From the NCBI RefSeq assembly GCF_001748145.1, contig NZ_BCQA01000001.1, forward strand, positions 6,660,501 through 6,724,500: a DNA stretch of 64,000 nt, given 5' to 3'. Below, piece after piece: positions 17,049 through 26,729 of this stretch. This DNA comes from Bosea sp. BIWAKO-01. GTDB taxonomy: Bacteria > Pseudomonadota > Alphaproteobacteria > Rhizobiales > Beijerinckiaceae. The position numbers and the translations under genes were made by a program. The number at the start of each line of letters is the position of its first letter. Positions within the stretch are counted from its first letter, which is position 1. A model generated the notes under the pieces. The model did not search any database. It was not told where the DNA came from and was given only the letters and a program-made list of their open reading frames with translations.

Positions 17049-18980
17049 TCAGTTTCCAGCCAGCTGCAGTTCGTCGGCAAGCGATGCGATCTCTTCGATG
17101 GCGGCTGCGAGATCCTCGGCACCGCGCGACTGCTCCCTGGCTGCGGTCGCGGACGCTGCGGCAGCCGAGCTTGCCTCCTGCGCTGCAGCGGCGATCTGCT
17201 GGGTTCCGAGCTGCACCTCCCGCGTCGCCGACAGGGCAAGCCCGCTGGCGTTCAGGATCTCGTCGTTTCCGCGGGCAAGTTCGCCGATATCCGCGATGAT
17301 CGCCTTCAATCGTTCGGAAATGGCGGTGTTCTTCGCCTGCTCCGTGGCGGCGATGCCCAAGACCAGCTCAAGGTCGCGCCGGACAGCGGCGATCTGAAGC
17401 TGCATCAGGCGGACGACATCCTTGACGCCCTCGATATAGTCCGCGGCTTCCTGGGCGAGCTTGCGGATATCGGCCGAAACCTGCGCGAAGCCGAGGCCGG
17501 CATCGCCTGCTCGCGCGGCCTCGACGGATCCGCTGACCGACAGCATATTCGTCTGGACCGCGACGAGAACGATCCGGTCGATGCTCTTCTCGATCTTGCG
17601 CGACACATCCTCGAGCGAGACCAGCAGGCTCAGCGAAGCCTGTGTCTCCGTCTCGCCCGTCGCGAGGCCGCTCTCGATCCCCGCAACGCGCGACTGCACT
17701 TTTCCGAGCAGCTCCATGATCGACTGCGTGCGATCCGAAACCTGCCGGGCGGCTCCCTGCGCCTGGTCGACGTTCCTTTCGATCTGGACCAGGGCGGCAT
17801 TCGCCTGCTGCGTCGCCGCTGCCTGGGTCTGCGCGCCGCGGCTGATCTGGTCGATCGCGATCAGGATCTCGCCGGCGGCGCCCGAAAGCTCCTGGACCGT
17901 CGCCGAAAGCTCCTCGGCCGCCGAGCCCAGTTGTTCGCTGCCCCCGGCGATCGAGCTGCCGCCCTGAAGATCCTCGGCGAGCGTCGCCAGGGCCCGAGCG
18001 GCTTGCTCGCTCTGGCCGAGCGCCTGGCTTTGCTGCTGGACCGATCTCTGCGCTTCGGCAACCGCCGCCGATTGTTCCTCGGCCGCGCTTGCGACGAGTT
18101 CCGCGCCCCGGCCTGCCTCACGAACCGCCATATCGGCTTCGATGGCAGAGGTCAGGATCGTCTGGCTGCTCCCGGACAGCGCACCAAGGCCCTGCCGGAC
18201 CTCGGACAGGTCATGGGCGACCGCGCGAGCCGTGTCCTTCTGCTGCTCGGCGGCGCTCGCAGATGCCTTGATCTGTTCCGCAAGGGAGAGGACTTCGCGC
18301 CCGATCGTGCCCGCCTGCTCTTCGATTTCACGCGCCGTGCGCTCGGCTGTCTCGGCCAGCGCCCGCACCTCATCGGCAACGACTGCAAAGCCCCTGCCGA
18401 CATCCCCTGCCCGCGCCGCCTCGATGGCGGCGTTGAGCGCAAGCAGATTGGTTCGATCGGAGATATCGGCCACCATCTGCGTCGTCGCGCCGATGCCTGT
18501 CGCCTGGGACAGCAGCTTCCCGATGATCTCGACCGACGCCCGCTGCCGGGCCGCGGCGCTTTCGATGGATTTTGCGGCGTCATCGATCTGGGCCGCATTT
18601 TCAAGCACGGCCACCTGCAGGAGATCGGTCTTGCGCCGTGCCGTTTCCGCGTGGCCTCGCGCCTGGGTGAATGTCGTACCGAGCGTATCGATCGCCGTCA
18701 GGGATTGCTGGGCGGCACCTGCCGCCTCCTCGGCCCCGGCCGCGATCTGCTCGAGCGACTGCTTCAGTTGTTCGGAGGCCGCCGCCGCTTGCGTCATGCC
18801 GCTGGCAAGCTGCTCGGTCGCCGCGCCGATGCGCTCGGCGGCCTTTTGCTGCCTCGCGCGCGAACGCTGCTGCGACCGCCGCGCAACGGCGATCCTGCTC
18901 ACCGGCTTGTCCTGCTCGGGCTGCAGTTCCGGCGGGCTGGCCCGCCGCTTCGCGAGGTCCGTCGTCTTCACCAGCGCCAT
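17049..18980 (-). CDS. Soluble chemoreceptor with two signalling hairpin regions
   Basis: 643 residues, almost entirely coiled coil, with no membrane segment and no recognisable sensor domain. The first tip (about 172-206, [20 protein letters not shown] then [13 protein letters not shown]) matches the canonical MCP hairpin. A second diverged tip lies at about 470-508 ([20 protein letters not shown], then [13 protein letters not shown]). It looks like an internal duplication of the signalling module. The second copy keeps EAARAGD.G.GFA but not LALNA. It should work in the cytoplasm with the adjacent CheW and CheA. Confidence 0.9.
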   Translation of the reverse strand: MALVKTTDLAKRRASPPELQPEQDKPVSRIAVARRSQQRSRARQQKAAERIGAATEQLASGMTQAAAASEQLKQSLEQIAAGAEEAAGAAQQSLTAIDTLGTTFTQARGHAETARRKTDLLQVAVLENAAQIDDAAKSIESAAARQRASVEIIGKLLSQATGIGATTQMVADISDRTNLLALNAAIEAARAGDVGRGFAVVADEVRALAETAERTAREIEEQAGTIGREVLSLAEQIKASASAAEQQKDTARAVAHDLSEVRQGLGALSGSSQTILTSAIEADMAVREAGRGAELVASAAEEQSAAVAEAQRSVQQQSQALGQSEQAARALATLAEDLQGGSSIAGGSEQLGSAAEELSATVQELSGAAGEILIAIDQISRGAQTQAAATQQANAALVQIERNVDQAQGAARQVSDRTQSIMELLGKVQSRVAGIESGLATGETETQASLSLLVSLEDVSRKIEKSIDRIVLVAVQTNMLSVSGSVEAARAGDAGLGFAQVSADIRKLAQEAADYIEGVKDVVRLMQLQIAAVRRDLELVLGIAATEQAKNTAISERLKAIIADIGELARGNDEILNASGLALSATREVQLGTQQIAAAAQEASSAAAASATAAREQSRGAEDLAAAIEEIASLADELQLAGN

Positions 18981-19067
18981 CGTTTTCCTCGAAAATGCGC
19001 GGGCGAACCGAATTCGCGCGCGACGAGCAGCCTACGCAGCCAAATCGTCCCCAACAAGCGTGAGCGG

Positions 19068-19463
19068 TCAGAGATCGGCAGGGGGAACCCAACCGGGAAG
19101 CGCGAGTTCCAGCTTCTTGACCAGGGCCGTAAAATGAAACGGCTTGTCGAGAACGATCCGGTCGCGATGCTCGACCGGCAGCGACGTGCTGCCGTAGCCG
19201 GACGCGAACATGAAGGGCCGTTCGCGACGCGCGAGCACTTCGGCAACCGGGAGGGACGACTCGGAGCCCAAGCTCAGATCGAGTATCGCCAGATCGAAAT
19301 CTGCTGCCTCGGCCAGGGGAAGCGCCTCCCTGAGGTTCTGCGCATTGCCAGCGACGAGGCAGCCCGCGTCGAGCAGCATCTCTTCCAACATCATGCTGAT
19401 GAGAGGCTCATCCTCGACAATGAGGATTTTCGGCTTTGCAGAGCCGCTTTCAGTCGCAATCAC
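19068..19463 (-). CDS. Single-domain response regulator
   Basis: 131 residues from a GTG at 19461-19463 preceded by GGGGGA. Receiver motifs: LIVEDEPLISMMLEEML, acceptor Asp in LAILDLSLG, ASGYG, and LDKPF. The fold and the DLSLG and SGYG variants resemble receivers that work with HWE/HisKA2 kinases or stand-alone FATGUY-type regulators. It lies 87 bases upstream of the receptor gene and may be the first gene of the chemosensory operon. Confidence 0.88.
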   Translation of the reverse strand: MIATESGSAKPKILIVEDEPLISMMLEEMLLDAGCLVAGNAQNLREALPLAEAADFDLAILDLSLGSESSLPVAEVLARRERPFMFASGYGSTSLPVEHRDRIVLDKPFHFTALVKKLELALPGWVPPADL

Positions 19464-19808
19464 GATAGCAAGTCCCCCACGCGGCCGACGGCCAGCCACG
19501 GACAACGCGCGGCCCGGCGATAGGTTCCGGGCGGAGGACGATTTTATTTTCCGCAGCCCCGGTCGCCGCCGAGCGGCAGCTTCACCCTGGATCGAGGCGA
19601 GCAAATCCGGCTGAAGGAGGTTGCAAGGCTCAGATCCCAAACCGCCCCGGGCCGTCGCCGCCTGGGCAAGCGCTGCCCCGCCCCGTGGTTCAGCCCCTCA
19701 GATCGTCGTCCGGTTTGCCGGCCTCGCAACAGGCTGGACTGTGCCCATCGCGCTGTCCCAACAAAGCCTCGGTTGGGCTGGAGATGGGCTACCGCCTCGG
19801 CATCGTCC
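19464..19808. other. Intergenic region with the probable promoter of the chemosensory cluster
   Basis: About 345 bases between the permease stop and the receiver start; both neighbours read leftward. No coding content recognised. The cluster promoter must lie here or inside the upstream gene, but I see no clear -35/-10 pair. Confidence 0.4.
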
Positions 19809-20630
19809 TCACCCCTCTTTCCCGGACTTCCCCAGCAGCTGCGAGGCGGCGAGCAGCAGCGAGGTGATCACGATCATGATGGTCGAGATCGCCGCGATGG
19901 TCGGGTCGATCTGGTCGCGCAGCGCCATGAACATCGCGCGCGTCAGCGTCGAGTTGTCGCCGCCCGAGACGAAGAGCGAGACCACCACCTCGTCGAAGGA
20001 GGTCAGGAACGAGAGCAGGGCCGAGGTGACGATGGCGAAGCCGATCTGGGGCATCGTCACCTGGAGGAAGGCCTGCGCCCGCGTCGCGCCCAGGCTGCGG
20101 GCGACGCGCTCCTGGTCGAGATCGAAACTCTTCAGGGCCGAGCCGACGATCATCATCACGATCGGCACAGCAAGCATCGTGTGCGCTAGCACGATGCCGA
20201 GGAAGGAGTTGACCATCTTGAGCTGCACGAAGGCATAGAACAGCGCGACGCCGACGAGGATGACCGGAACGATCGTCGGCGTCAGCAGCGCCAGGATCAC
20301 GACCCCGCCGAAGCGCAACCGCGAGACATGCAGCCCATAGGCCGCAAGCGTGCCGACCGGCGTCGCCACGAGCGCCGTGCAGATGCCGGCCTTGAGCGAG
20401 GTCGCGGTCGCCGCCATCCAGCTCTGCGAGGAGAAGAACGCCTCGTACCAGCGCAGCGACCATTGCCGCGGCGGAAACTCCAGGTACTGCGATTGGGAGA
20501 ACGACATCGGGATTACGATCAGCGTCGGCAGGGCCAGGAAGGCGAGCACCAGCACGCCGAGCCCGTAGAGCCAGAGCCGCGACCGGTGCGTGATCTGCGT
20601 GTCGCTGGCGGGGCGATCGAACCAGCTCAT
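19809..20630 (-). CDS. PotC-type ABC transporter permease
   Basis: 273 residues with six hydrophobic segments and the EAA-type loop (ARSLGATRAQAFLQVTMPQIG), which contacts the ATPase. Family: spermidine/putrescine-type (PotC) inner-membrane permeases. The ATG at 20628-20630 is two bases after the stop of the PotB-like gene. Last gene of a binding protein, ATPase, permease, permease operon. A decayed copy of its 3' end lies at 1550-1690. Confidence 0.93.
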   Translation of the reverse strand: MSWFDRPASDTQITHRSRLWLYGLGVLVLAFLALPTLIVIPMSFSQSQYLEFPPRQWSLRWYEAFFSSQSWMAATATSLKAGICTALVATPVGTLAAYGLHVSRLRFGGVVILALLTPTIVPVILVGVALFYAFVQLKMVNSFLGIVLAHTMLAVPIVMMIVGSALKSFDLDQERVARSLGATRAQAFLQVTMPQIGFAIVTSALLSFLTSFDEVVVSLFVSGGDNSTLTRAMFMALRDQIDPTIAAISTIMIVITSLLLAASQLLGKSGKEG

Positions 20631-20632
20631 AG

Positions 20633-21547
20633 TCAATGCCCCCCGCCGAAGAGGCCGGCGCCGCGCGACAGCCGGGCGGCCAGGACGAGCACGACGAGCG
20701 TGATCACCAGCAGCACGACACCGAGCGCGCTCGCCGCCCCCCAGTTGAAGAACAGCTCGATATCGTTGGCGATGCGGTTCGAGACCATCGTCACCTTGCC
20801 GCCACCGAGCATGGCCGGCGTCACGTAGAAACCGAGGCAGAGCACGAAGACGAGCGCGGAGCCGGCGGCAAGGCCGGGCAGCGACAGCGGAAAGAACACG
20901 GTCCAGAAGCCATGGGCCGGGGTCGAGCCGAGGCTGGAGGCCGCTCTCAGCAGGTCGCGGTCGATCGCCCGCATCGTGCCGTAGAGCGGCAGGATGAGGA
21001 AGGGCAGCATGATATGGACCATGCCGATCAGCGTTCCCGCGACGTTGTGGACGAGCTGCAATGGCTCGCTCCAGAGGCCGAGCTCCATGCCCCAGGTGTT
21101 GATCAGTCCCCGGCGCTGCAACAGCACCAGCCAGGCATAGGTGCGCACCAGGAGCGAGGTCCAGAACGGCAGCAGCACCGCGATCATGCAGAGATTGGCA
21201 GCGCGCCGCGGCAGCTGCGACAGGAAATAGGCGAGCGGATAGCCGAGCAGGATGCAGATCGCCGTGGTCAGCAGGCTGATCTCGAAGGTCGTGCGGAAGG
21301 TCCGGCCATAGGAAGGCTCGGCCAGCATGCGCCGGTAATGCTCCAGGCTGGGTGCGCCGGAATCGTCGAGGAAGGACAGGCCGAAGAGCCAGCCGACCGG
21401 CAGCAGCACCGTGATCGTGACGAGAAGCAGCGCAGGCGCGGCCAGCGCCGCCAGCCCGAACCGCTCGCGCCAATGATCGCGGCGCAGCGCCGCGGCATGG
21501 AAATCGTCGCCGGCCGCGCCGGCCATGCTGAGCCCGGGCGCGCTCAC
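20633..21547 (-). CDS. PotB-type ABC transporter permease
   Basis: 304 residues, six membrane segments, EAA-type loop AASSLGSTPAHGFWTVFFPLS. It pairs with the downstream PotC-like protein to form the channel. The GTG start overlaps the stop of the ATPase gene (GTGA); an ATG at codon 8 is an alternative. Confidence 0.93.
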   Translation of the reverse strand: MSAPGLSMAGAAGDDFHAAALRRDHWRERFGLAALAAPALLLVTITVLLPVGWLFGLSFLDDSGAPSLEHYRRMLAEPSYGRTFRTTFEISLLTTAICILLGYPLAYFLSQLPRRAANLCMIAVLLPFWTSLLVRTYAWLVLLQRRGLINTWGMELGLWSEPLQLVHNVAGTLIGMVHIMLPFLILPLYGTMRAIDRDLLRAASSLGSTPAHGFWTVFFPLSLPGLAAGSALVFVLCLGFYVTPAMLGGGKVTMVSNRIANDIELFFNWGAASALGVVLLVITLVVLVLAARLSRGAGLFGGGH

Positions 21548-22692
21548 TTGCGCGCCCTCCCCTCGTCGGCCAGCAGAACGGTGTCACTGACGGCGATGCC
21601 CACCGCGATCGGCGTGCCGCGCGCCGGCGGCGCGGAATCGTCGCCCCGCGTCGCCATGCGCAGGCTGACCAGGCTGCCATCCCCCAGCACGAGCTGGAGC
21701 AGCAGCGTGTCGCCCTGGTAGATCGCGCTCTGGACCGTGCCCTCGAAGCGGTTCATCGCCTCGGTTTCGCTGCCGTCGAGGATGCGCAGCCGTTCCGGGC
21801 GCAGCATCATCACGCAGTGCCGCTGCCCGGCCGGGACCTTGGGCGCCTGGATGACGGCGCCGGCCGCCCGGCAGATGCCATCGGCGATAGTGACATCGAG
21901 AAACGAGGATTCACCGATGAACTCGGCGACGAAGCGGCTGCCGGGCTGATCGTAGATCGCGCGCGGGGCGTCGATCCGCGCGATCCGCCCGCGGTCGAGC
22001 ACCGCGATGCGGTCCGACATGGTCAGGGCCTCGCGCTGGTCATGCGTGACATAGACGGTGGTGGTGCCCAGTCGGTCATGGAGCTGGCGCAGCTCGATCT
22101 GCATGCGCTCGCGCAGCTGTTTGTCGAGCGCCGAAAGCGGCTCGTCCATCAGGATGATGCGCGGCTCGAAGACGATGGCCCGGGCAAGCGCGACGCGCTG
22201 GCGCTGGCCGCCGGAGAGCTGGTTGATGCTGCGCTCGCCATAGCCACCGAGCTGGAACATCTCCAGCGCGGCCTCGACGCGCCGGGCGATCTCGCTCGCC
22301 GGGACGCGCCTCAGCCTGAGCGGGAACCCGACATTGCGGGCGACATTCATGTGCGGAAACAAGGCGTAGTTCTGGAAGACCATGCCGATCTCGCGCTTGT
22401 GCGGCGCAAGCCGGACGACCTCGCGTTCGCCGAAGCGGATGCTGCCCTTGTCGGGCCGCAGGAAGCCGGCAATCGCCATCAGCAGCGTCGTCTTGCCCGA
22501 TCCGGACGGGCCGAGCAGGGTCAGGAACTCGCCCGGCCTGACGTCGAGATCGACATCGTCGAGCACGGAGACGGCGCCATAGGCCTTGCTCAGGCGCCGC
22601 ACGCCGATCGGCAGCGCCTTGCCTACGGGTGAGACGAGCGGGGCTGCCGCGATGGCAGCCTCCCGCTCGCCGGAATCAGCCGCCAGTCTCAT
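21544..22692 (-). CDS. PotA-type ABC transporter ATP-binding protein
   Basis: 382 residues. Walker A GPSGSGKTT, signature LSGGQRQRVALARA, Walker B IILMDEPLSALD and the switch VTHDQREAL are all intact. The C-terminal third is a TOBE-type regulatory domain, as in PotA and other polyamine or opine importers. Overlaps both neighbours by four bases, so translation is coupled. Confidence 0.95.
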   Translation of the reverse strand: MRLAADSGEREAAIAAAPLVSPVGKALPIGVRRLSKAYGAVSVLDDVDLDVRPGEFLTLLGPSGSGKTTLLMAIAGFLRPDKGSIRFGEREVVRLAPHKREIGMVFQNYALFPHMNVARNVGFPLRLRRVPASEIARRVEAALEMFQLGGYGERSINQLSGGQRQRVALARAIVFEPRIILMDEPLSALDKQLRERMQIELRQLHDRLGTTTVYVTHDQREALTMSDRIAVLDRGRIARIDAPRAIYDQPGSRFVAEFIGESSFLDVTIADGICRAAGAVIQAPKVPAGQRHCVMMLRPERLRILDGSETEAMNRFEGTVQSAIYQGDTLLLQLVLGDGSLVSLRMATRGDDSAPPARGTPIAVGIAVSDTVLLADEGRARK

Positions 22693-23744
22693 TCGGTCAG
22701 CATGTTCTGATAGGCTGCCGAGGCCTGGGTCTCGAACTTGGTGTACCAGTCGAGGTCGATCGGCACCTGCTTGGCGGCATTGTCGGGATGCGATGGCAGC
22801 GACTTGGCATAGGCCGCCTCGATCGTGCCGAGGTCGTAGGCTTTCTTGTTGGTCGGCCCGTAGGTGATGTATTTGGTGAATTCGGCCTGGTATTGCGGCT
22901 TGCTGATCTCGGCCAGGAACTTCATCGCCAGGTCCTTGTTCGGTGCCCCCTTGGCGATGGCGAAGCAGTCATAGTCGAGCAGCGCCTGGTTGAAGGTGTA
23001 GGCGACCTTGGCACCGTCCTTGGCGGCGACGTCGAAGCGCCCGTTCCAGCCGGTGATCATGTCGACCTCGCCATCCTTCATCAGCTGGGCGTGCTGGGCG
23101 CCCGAGCTCCACCAGACCGCGATATGCGGCTTCAGCTCGCGGATCTTCTTGATCGCGCGCTCGATGCCGCCGGGCTGCGACAGAACCTCGTAGACCTTTT
23201 CGGGCGGCACGCCGTCGGCCATCAGCGCGGGCTCGAGTGCGCCGGCCACGCCCTTGCGATAGGAGCGCTTGCCCGGGAATGTCTTGACGTCCCAGAAATC
23301 GGCCCAGCTCCGCGGGCCCTTCTCGCCATAGGTCTTGGTGTTCCAGGCCAGAACCGTGGAGAAGACGTCGCCGCCGACGCAGTAATCCTGCGCGGTGCCG
23401 GGCACGAAATTCGAGGTGTCGATGACCTTGTAGTCGAGCTTTTCGAGGATGCCCTCGGAGCCCGCCCGCGCCGCGCTGCCGGAGCCGCTGGCGACGACAT
23501 CCCAGGTCACGGCGCCGGCCTTCACCTTGAGGCGCAGGTCGGCGATGCTGCTATAGGTCTCTTCCTTGAGCTTGATGCCCAGCGCCTTGGCCGCAGGCAC
23601 GAACAGCGCCTTGCTCTGCGCCTCCTGATAGGAGCCGCCGAAGGACACGACGGTGAGCTCCTGCGCGACGGCGGGCAGCGCGCCGGCCAGGCTCAGGAGA
23701 AGGACGAGGGTCGATCGCGACGGCAGGATCGGCGGGCACTGCAT
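22689..23744 (-). CDS. PotD-type periplasmic substrate-binding protein
   Basis: 351 residues from the ATG at 23742-23744, preceded by AGGAGA. Signal peptide through LAGALPAVAQ, then the typical mature start LTVVSFGGSYQEAQSKALFVPA. This family (extracellular solute-binding, polyamine/opine type) feeds PotABC importers. The ligand cannot be read from the sequence. First gene of the transporter operon; an operator-like element lies about 95-150 bases upstream. Confidence 0.93.
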   Translation of the reverse strand: MQCPPILPSRSTLVLLLSLAGALPAVAQELTVVSFGGSYQEAQSKALFVPAAKALGIKLKEETYSSIADLRLKVKAGAVTWDVVASGSGSAARAGSEGILEKLDYKVIDTSNFVPGTAQDYCVGGDVFSTVLAWNTKTYGEKGPRSWADFWDVKTFPGKRSYRKGVAGALEPALMADGVPPEKVYEVLSQPGGIERAIKKIRELKPHIAVWWSSGAQHAQLMKDGEVDMITGWNGRFDVAAKDGAKVAYTFNQALLDYDCFAIAKGAPNKDLAMKFLAEISKPQYQAEFTKYITYGPTNKKAYDLGTIEAAYAKSLPSHPDNAAKQVPIDLDWYTKFETQASAAYQNMLTE

Positions 23745-23839
23745 GTCATATCTCCTGAGCTGAGGGGCGCATGTCCAGCGGCAGTCGCGCAGTCGCCGCA
23801 GCGACCCAGCTTCCCACCATTGAGAGCGTGCAGAGTTTG

Positions 23840-23894
23840 TTGGAATTGGTCTGGCCAGAAGGTCCATTCTGAGAATTGGGGAAGGCCAATCCGC
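23840..23894 (-). promoter_or_regulatory. Operator-like element A, upstream of the PotDABC-like operon
   Basis: Read toward the operon it has GCGGATTGGCC, then CAGAATGGACCTT with GATTGG and GAATGG spaced exactly 22 bases apart, then CCAATTCC. The same arrangement occurs at 27903-27956 and 29515-29568. It is a candidate binding site of the MocR regulator at 28010. Confidence 0.75.
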
Positions 23895-23912
23895 AGAGAC
23901 GATCCTGCTGGC

Positions 23913-25211
23913 TCATCGGGCCAGTCGATCGCGCCAGCGGTAATAGAAGACCGATGGTGCGAGGAACCAGGGATTGCCGCTGTAGAAGGGCCGCGTCGGG
24001 AACGGCAGGTCGTCGAGCGCCGTCTTGCCTTCGGCCAGGCCGAGCACCTGCTGGCCGAGCCGCATGCCGAAATAGCTCGCCGTGCCGACGCCTGCCCCGC
24101 AATAGCCCATGGCGTAGTAGAGCCCGTCATGGCGGCCGACATGCATCAGCTCGTCGAAGGTGTAGGCGACGAAGCCGCACCAGGAATGGCTGATCCGCGT
24201 CTTGGCGAGCTCGGGGAAGATCGCGCTCATGTCGGCATGGAGTTTGGGCCCGCTGCGCCGCGGATCGGTCTCGCTGAGCGAGACGCGGCCACCGAACAGG
24301 ATGCGCCGCCGGTCGGGCGAGGCGCGGTAGTAATAGACGACCTTGCGGGTATCGCTGACGATGCGGTTGCGCGGGATCAGCTTGTCCATCAGCGCCGGCT
24401 CCAGCGGCTCGGTCGCGATGATGTAGCTGCCGATCGGGATGACGCGGCGGCGCAGCCAGCCGGTCGCCGGCCCGGTATAGCCGTTGGTGGCGACGATGAC
24501 GTCGCGCGCGCGGATCGTGCCGCGCGGCGTCTCGACCAGAAAATCCTTGCCCTGGCGAGTGATTGCGGTCGCCGGACAGAACGGCATGAGTTCGGCGCCG
24601 GCCGCGAGGACGCGTTCCAGCAGGCCCTGGTGATAGCGCGCCGGGTTGACCGAGGCATGGACGGCATAGACCACGCCGCCATGGTAGAGATCCGAGCCGA
24701 TCTCGTCGCGCTGCTCGGTGCGCGGCACGACATGGCAGGGCACTTCGAGGCCCTTGGTCTGGTTGTCGACGCGTTGCGCCAGCATCTCGTACTGGCCCGG
24801 CGAATGGGCGGCGTGAAAGCGCCCGACCACGCCGAAATCGCAGTCGATCGCCTCCTCGCGCACGAACTCGCCGATCCAGCGCAGCGAGCGATGGCCCTCC
24901 TGCAGGATCGCGAAGGCACGCTTCTCGCCGTGACGGCGCGCCAGGGCGTCAAGGCTGGGCTTGATGCTGGTCGAGATCTGGCCGCCATTGCGGGTGCTGC
25001 AGCCGAAGCCGGCGGCTTCCGCATCGAGCACAACCGTGCTGCGCCCGCCCCTGGCGGTCTGGAGCGCGGCATGCAGGCCGGTATAGCCGGAGCCGACAAC
25101 CACGACATCGGCCTGTTTCGGCGGCTCCGAGCGGGGCAATTCCGGCCGCGGGACTCCGTCCCACCAATAGGGTGCCGCCTTGAAATCGGCGGTAAACAGC
25201 TCAGTCGACAT
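23913..25211 (-). CDS. FAD-dependent amine/amino-acid oxidase (DAO superfamily, PuuB-like)
   Basis: 432 residues. The FAD-binding motif VVVGSGYTGLHAALQTA is near residue 37; STRNGGQIS and a C-terminal CGFVAYTFDELMHVG and GYCGAGVG are typical of gamma-glutamylputrescine oxidase-like enzymes. These oxidise a primary or secondary amine to an imine or aldehyde with release of peroxide. ATG preceded by GGGGGAAA, 24 bases after the aldehyde dehydrogenase stop, so probably in one operon with it. Together with the ALDH it could take an amine to a carboxylate; the substrate is not determined. Confidence 0.9.
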   Translation of the reverse strand: MSTELFTADFKAAPYWWDGVPRPELPRSEPPKQADVVVVGSGYTGLHAALQTARGGRSTVVLDAEAAGFGCSTRNGGQISTSIKPSLDALARRHGEKRAFAILQEGHRSLRWIGEFVREEAIDCDFGVVGRFHAAHSPGQYEMLAQRVDNQTKGLEVPCHVVPRTEQRDEIGSDLYHGGVVYAVHASVNPARYHQGLLERVLAAGAELMPFCPATAITRQGKDFLVETPRGTIRARDVIVATNGYTGPATGWLRRRVIPIGSYIIATEPLEPALMDKLIPRNRIVSDTRKVVYYYRASPDRRRILFGGRVSLSETDPRRSGPKLHADMSAIFPELAKTRISHSWCGFVAYTFDELMHVGRHDGLYYAMGYCGAGVGTASYFGMRLGQQVLGLAEGKTALDDLPFPTRPFYSGNPWFLAPSVFYYRWRDRLAR

Positions 25212-25235
25212 TCCGTCGTTTCCCCCCGGGCCCGT

Positions 25236-26729
25236 TCAGAGCCGCGCCACAACACTCTTGAGCTTGCAGTAGCTGCGCAAGCCCGCCATGCCCTTGGCCC
25301 GGCCAAAGCCGGATTTACGGTTACCGCCGAAGGGCATGGCGATGCCGCCGGCGAAGAACTCGTTGATGTAGACCTGGCCGGCATCGACCGCGCGCGCGAA
25401 GCGCCAGGCCTTGGCATGGTCACGGGTGTAGATGCCGGCGACCAGCGCATAGGAAGTCGCGTTTGCCGCCGCGATGACCTCGTCCAGATCGGCTGCGATC
25501 TGCACCGTCAGGACCGGGCCAAAGATCTCCTCCTGCACCAGCGGGTCGTCGGGGCCGCGGGCGAGAATGATGGTCGGGCGATAGAACCAGCCACCGCCGC
25601 ATTCGCCACCCGGGATGATGCCGCCGCCGATCAGGATGCGGTTGCCGGCCGCACGCGCCCGCTCGACATGGGCCTCGATGCGCGCGAGTTGCTGCAGCGA
25701 ATTGATCGGCCCGATGCCGGCCTCGCCCAGGCCATGGCCGAGCTGCATCGCTGACACGCGTGCGACGAGCCGGTCGAGAACCTCGCCCGCGATCGGCGCC
25801 TCCAGGATCAACCGCGAGCCCGCTGAGCAAATCTGACCGGCATTCTCGTAGATCGCGCCGAGCACGCCCTCGACCGCCGGCCCGATCTCGCAATCGGCCA
25901 GCAGCGCGACGGGGGATTTGCCGCCGAGTTCGAGCGCCAGCCGGGTGACATGCTCGGCGGCTGCCCGCATCACGCGCTGGCCGGTCGCGACCGAGCCGGT
26001 GAAGGTGATGTGGTCGATGTCGGGATGGGAGACGAGCGCTGCGCCTGCTTCCGCCCCCGTACCGGCGACGACGTTGAGCACGCCGTCGGGCAGCCCGGCC
26101 TCATGCAGCAATTCCGCCAGCATCAGGGTGGTGAAGGGCGTCTGCTCGGCCGGCTTGACGACGAGCGTGCAGCCGGCGGCGAGCGCCGGCGCGATGCCGC
26201 GCGCGGCCGTCGAGAGCGGATAGTTCCACGGCACGATCTGCGCGACGACACCGACCGGTTCCTCGATCGTCACCCCGAGATAGTCCGGGCCGAGCGGCAC
26301 GCTGTCGCCATGGAGCTTGTCGGCTGCCCCCGCATAATAGGCGAAGGCACGGATGACGCCGCCGACATCGCCCTCGGATTCGGCGAGCAGCTTGCCGGAA
26401 TCGAGCGTCTCGACGACGGCGAACCGCGCTGCGCGCTCGCGCAGCAGATGGCTCGCCCGCATCAGGATCTCGCCGCGGGCGGCCGGCGTCATCTGCGACC
26501 AGGGGCCAGACAGCGCCGCTCGTGCCGCAGCGACCGCCGCCGCCACATCCTCGGCGGCGCCGGCTGCGACGCTGGCGAAGGGCACGCCGCGTCCGGGGTC
26601 GAAACTCTCCATCTCCCGCCCGGAGACGGAGGCGACGAGCCGGCCGCCGATGAAATGCCCGCGCGGCAGGCCTGCCAGCGTGCCGGTGCGTCGCGCTTCC
26701 TCGACCAGCCTCGCGCGGTCGGGCGTCAC
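25236..26729 (-). CDS. NAD(P)+-dependent aldehyde dehydrogenase
   Basis: 497 residues, full length for the family. Key parts: VPWNYPL, FTGSVATGQ (cofactor), LELGGKSP with the general-base Glu, and the catalytic Cys in NAGQICSAGSR; EEIFGPVL is near the C-terminus. It probably oxidises the aldehyde made by the neighbouring FAD oxidase or GMC enzyme. GTG start overlaps the stop of the enolase-family gene (GTGA). Confidence 0.94.
   Translation of the reverse strand: MTPDRARLVEEARRTGTLAGLPRGHFIGGRLVASVSGREMESFDPGRGVPFASVAAGAAEDVAAAVAAARAALSGPWSQMTPAARGEILMRASHLLRERAARFAVVETLDSGKLLAESEGDVGGVIRAFAYYAGAADKLHGDSVPLGPDYLGVTIEEPVGVVAQIVPWNYPLSTAARGIAPALAAGCTLVVKPAEQTPFTTLMLAELLHEAGLPDGVLNVVAGTGAEAGAALVSHPDIDHITFTGSVATGQRVMRAAAEHVTRLALELGGKSPVALLADCEIGPAVEGVLGAIYENAGQICSAGSRLILEAPIAGEVLDRLVARVSAMQLGHGLGEAGIGPINSLQQLARIEAHVERARAAGNRILIGGGIIPGGECGGGWFYRPTIILARGPDDPLVQEEIFGPVLTVQIAADLDEVIAAANATSYALVAGIYTRDHAKAWRFARAVDAGQVYINEFFAGGIAMPFGGNRKSGFGRAKGMAGLRSYCKLKSVVARL

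Noticed and set aside
17028..19523. Plus-strand open frame of 831 codons
   Set aside because: Antisense to the receptor and receiver genes; no domain.
22629..25754. Plus-strand open frame of 1041 codons
   Set aside because: Spans the reverse of three real genes (binding protein, oxidase, part of ALDH); long only because stops are rare at this GC content.
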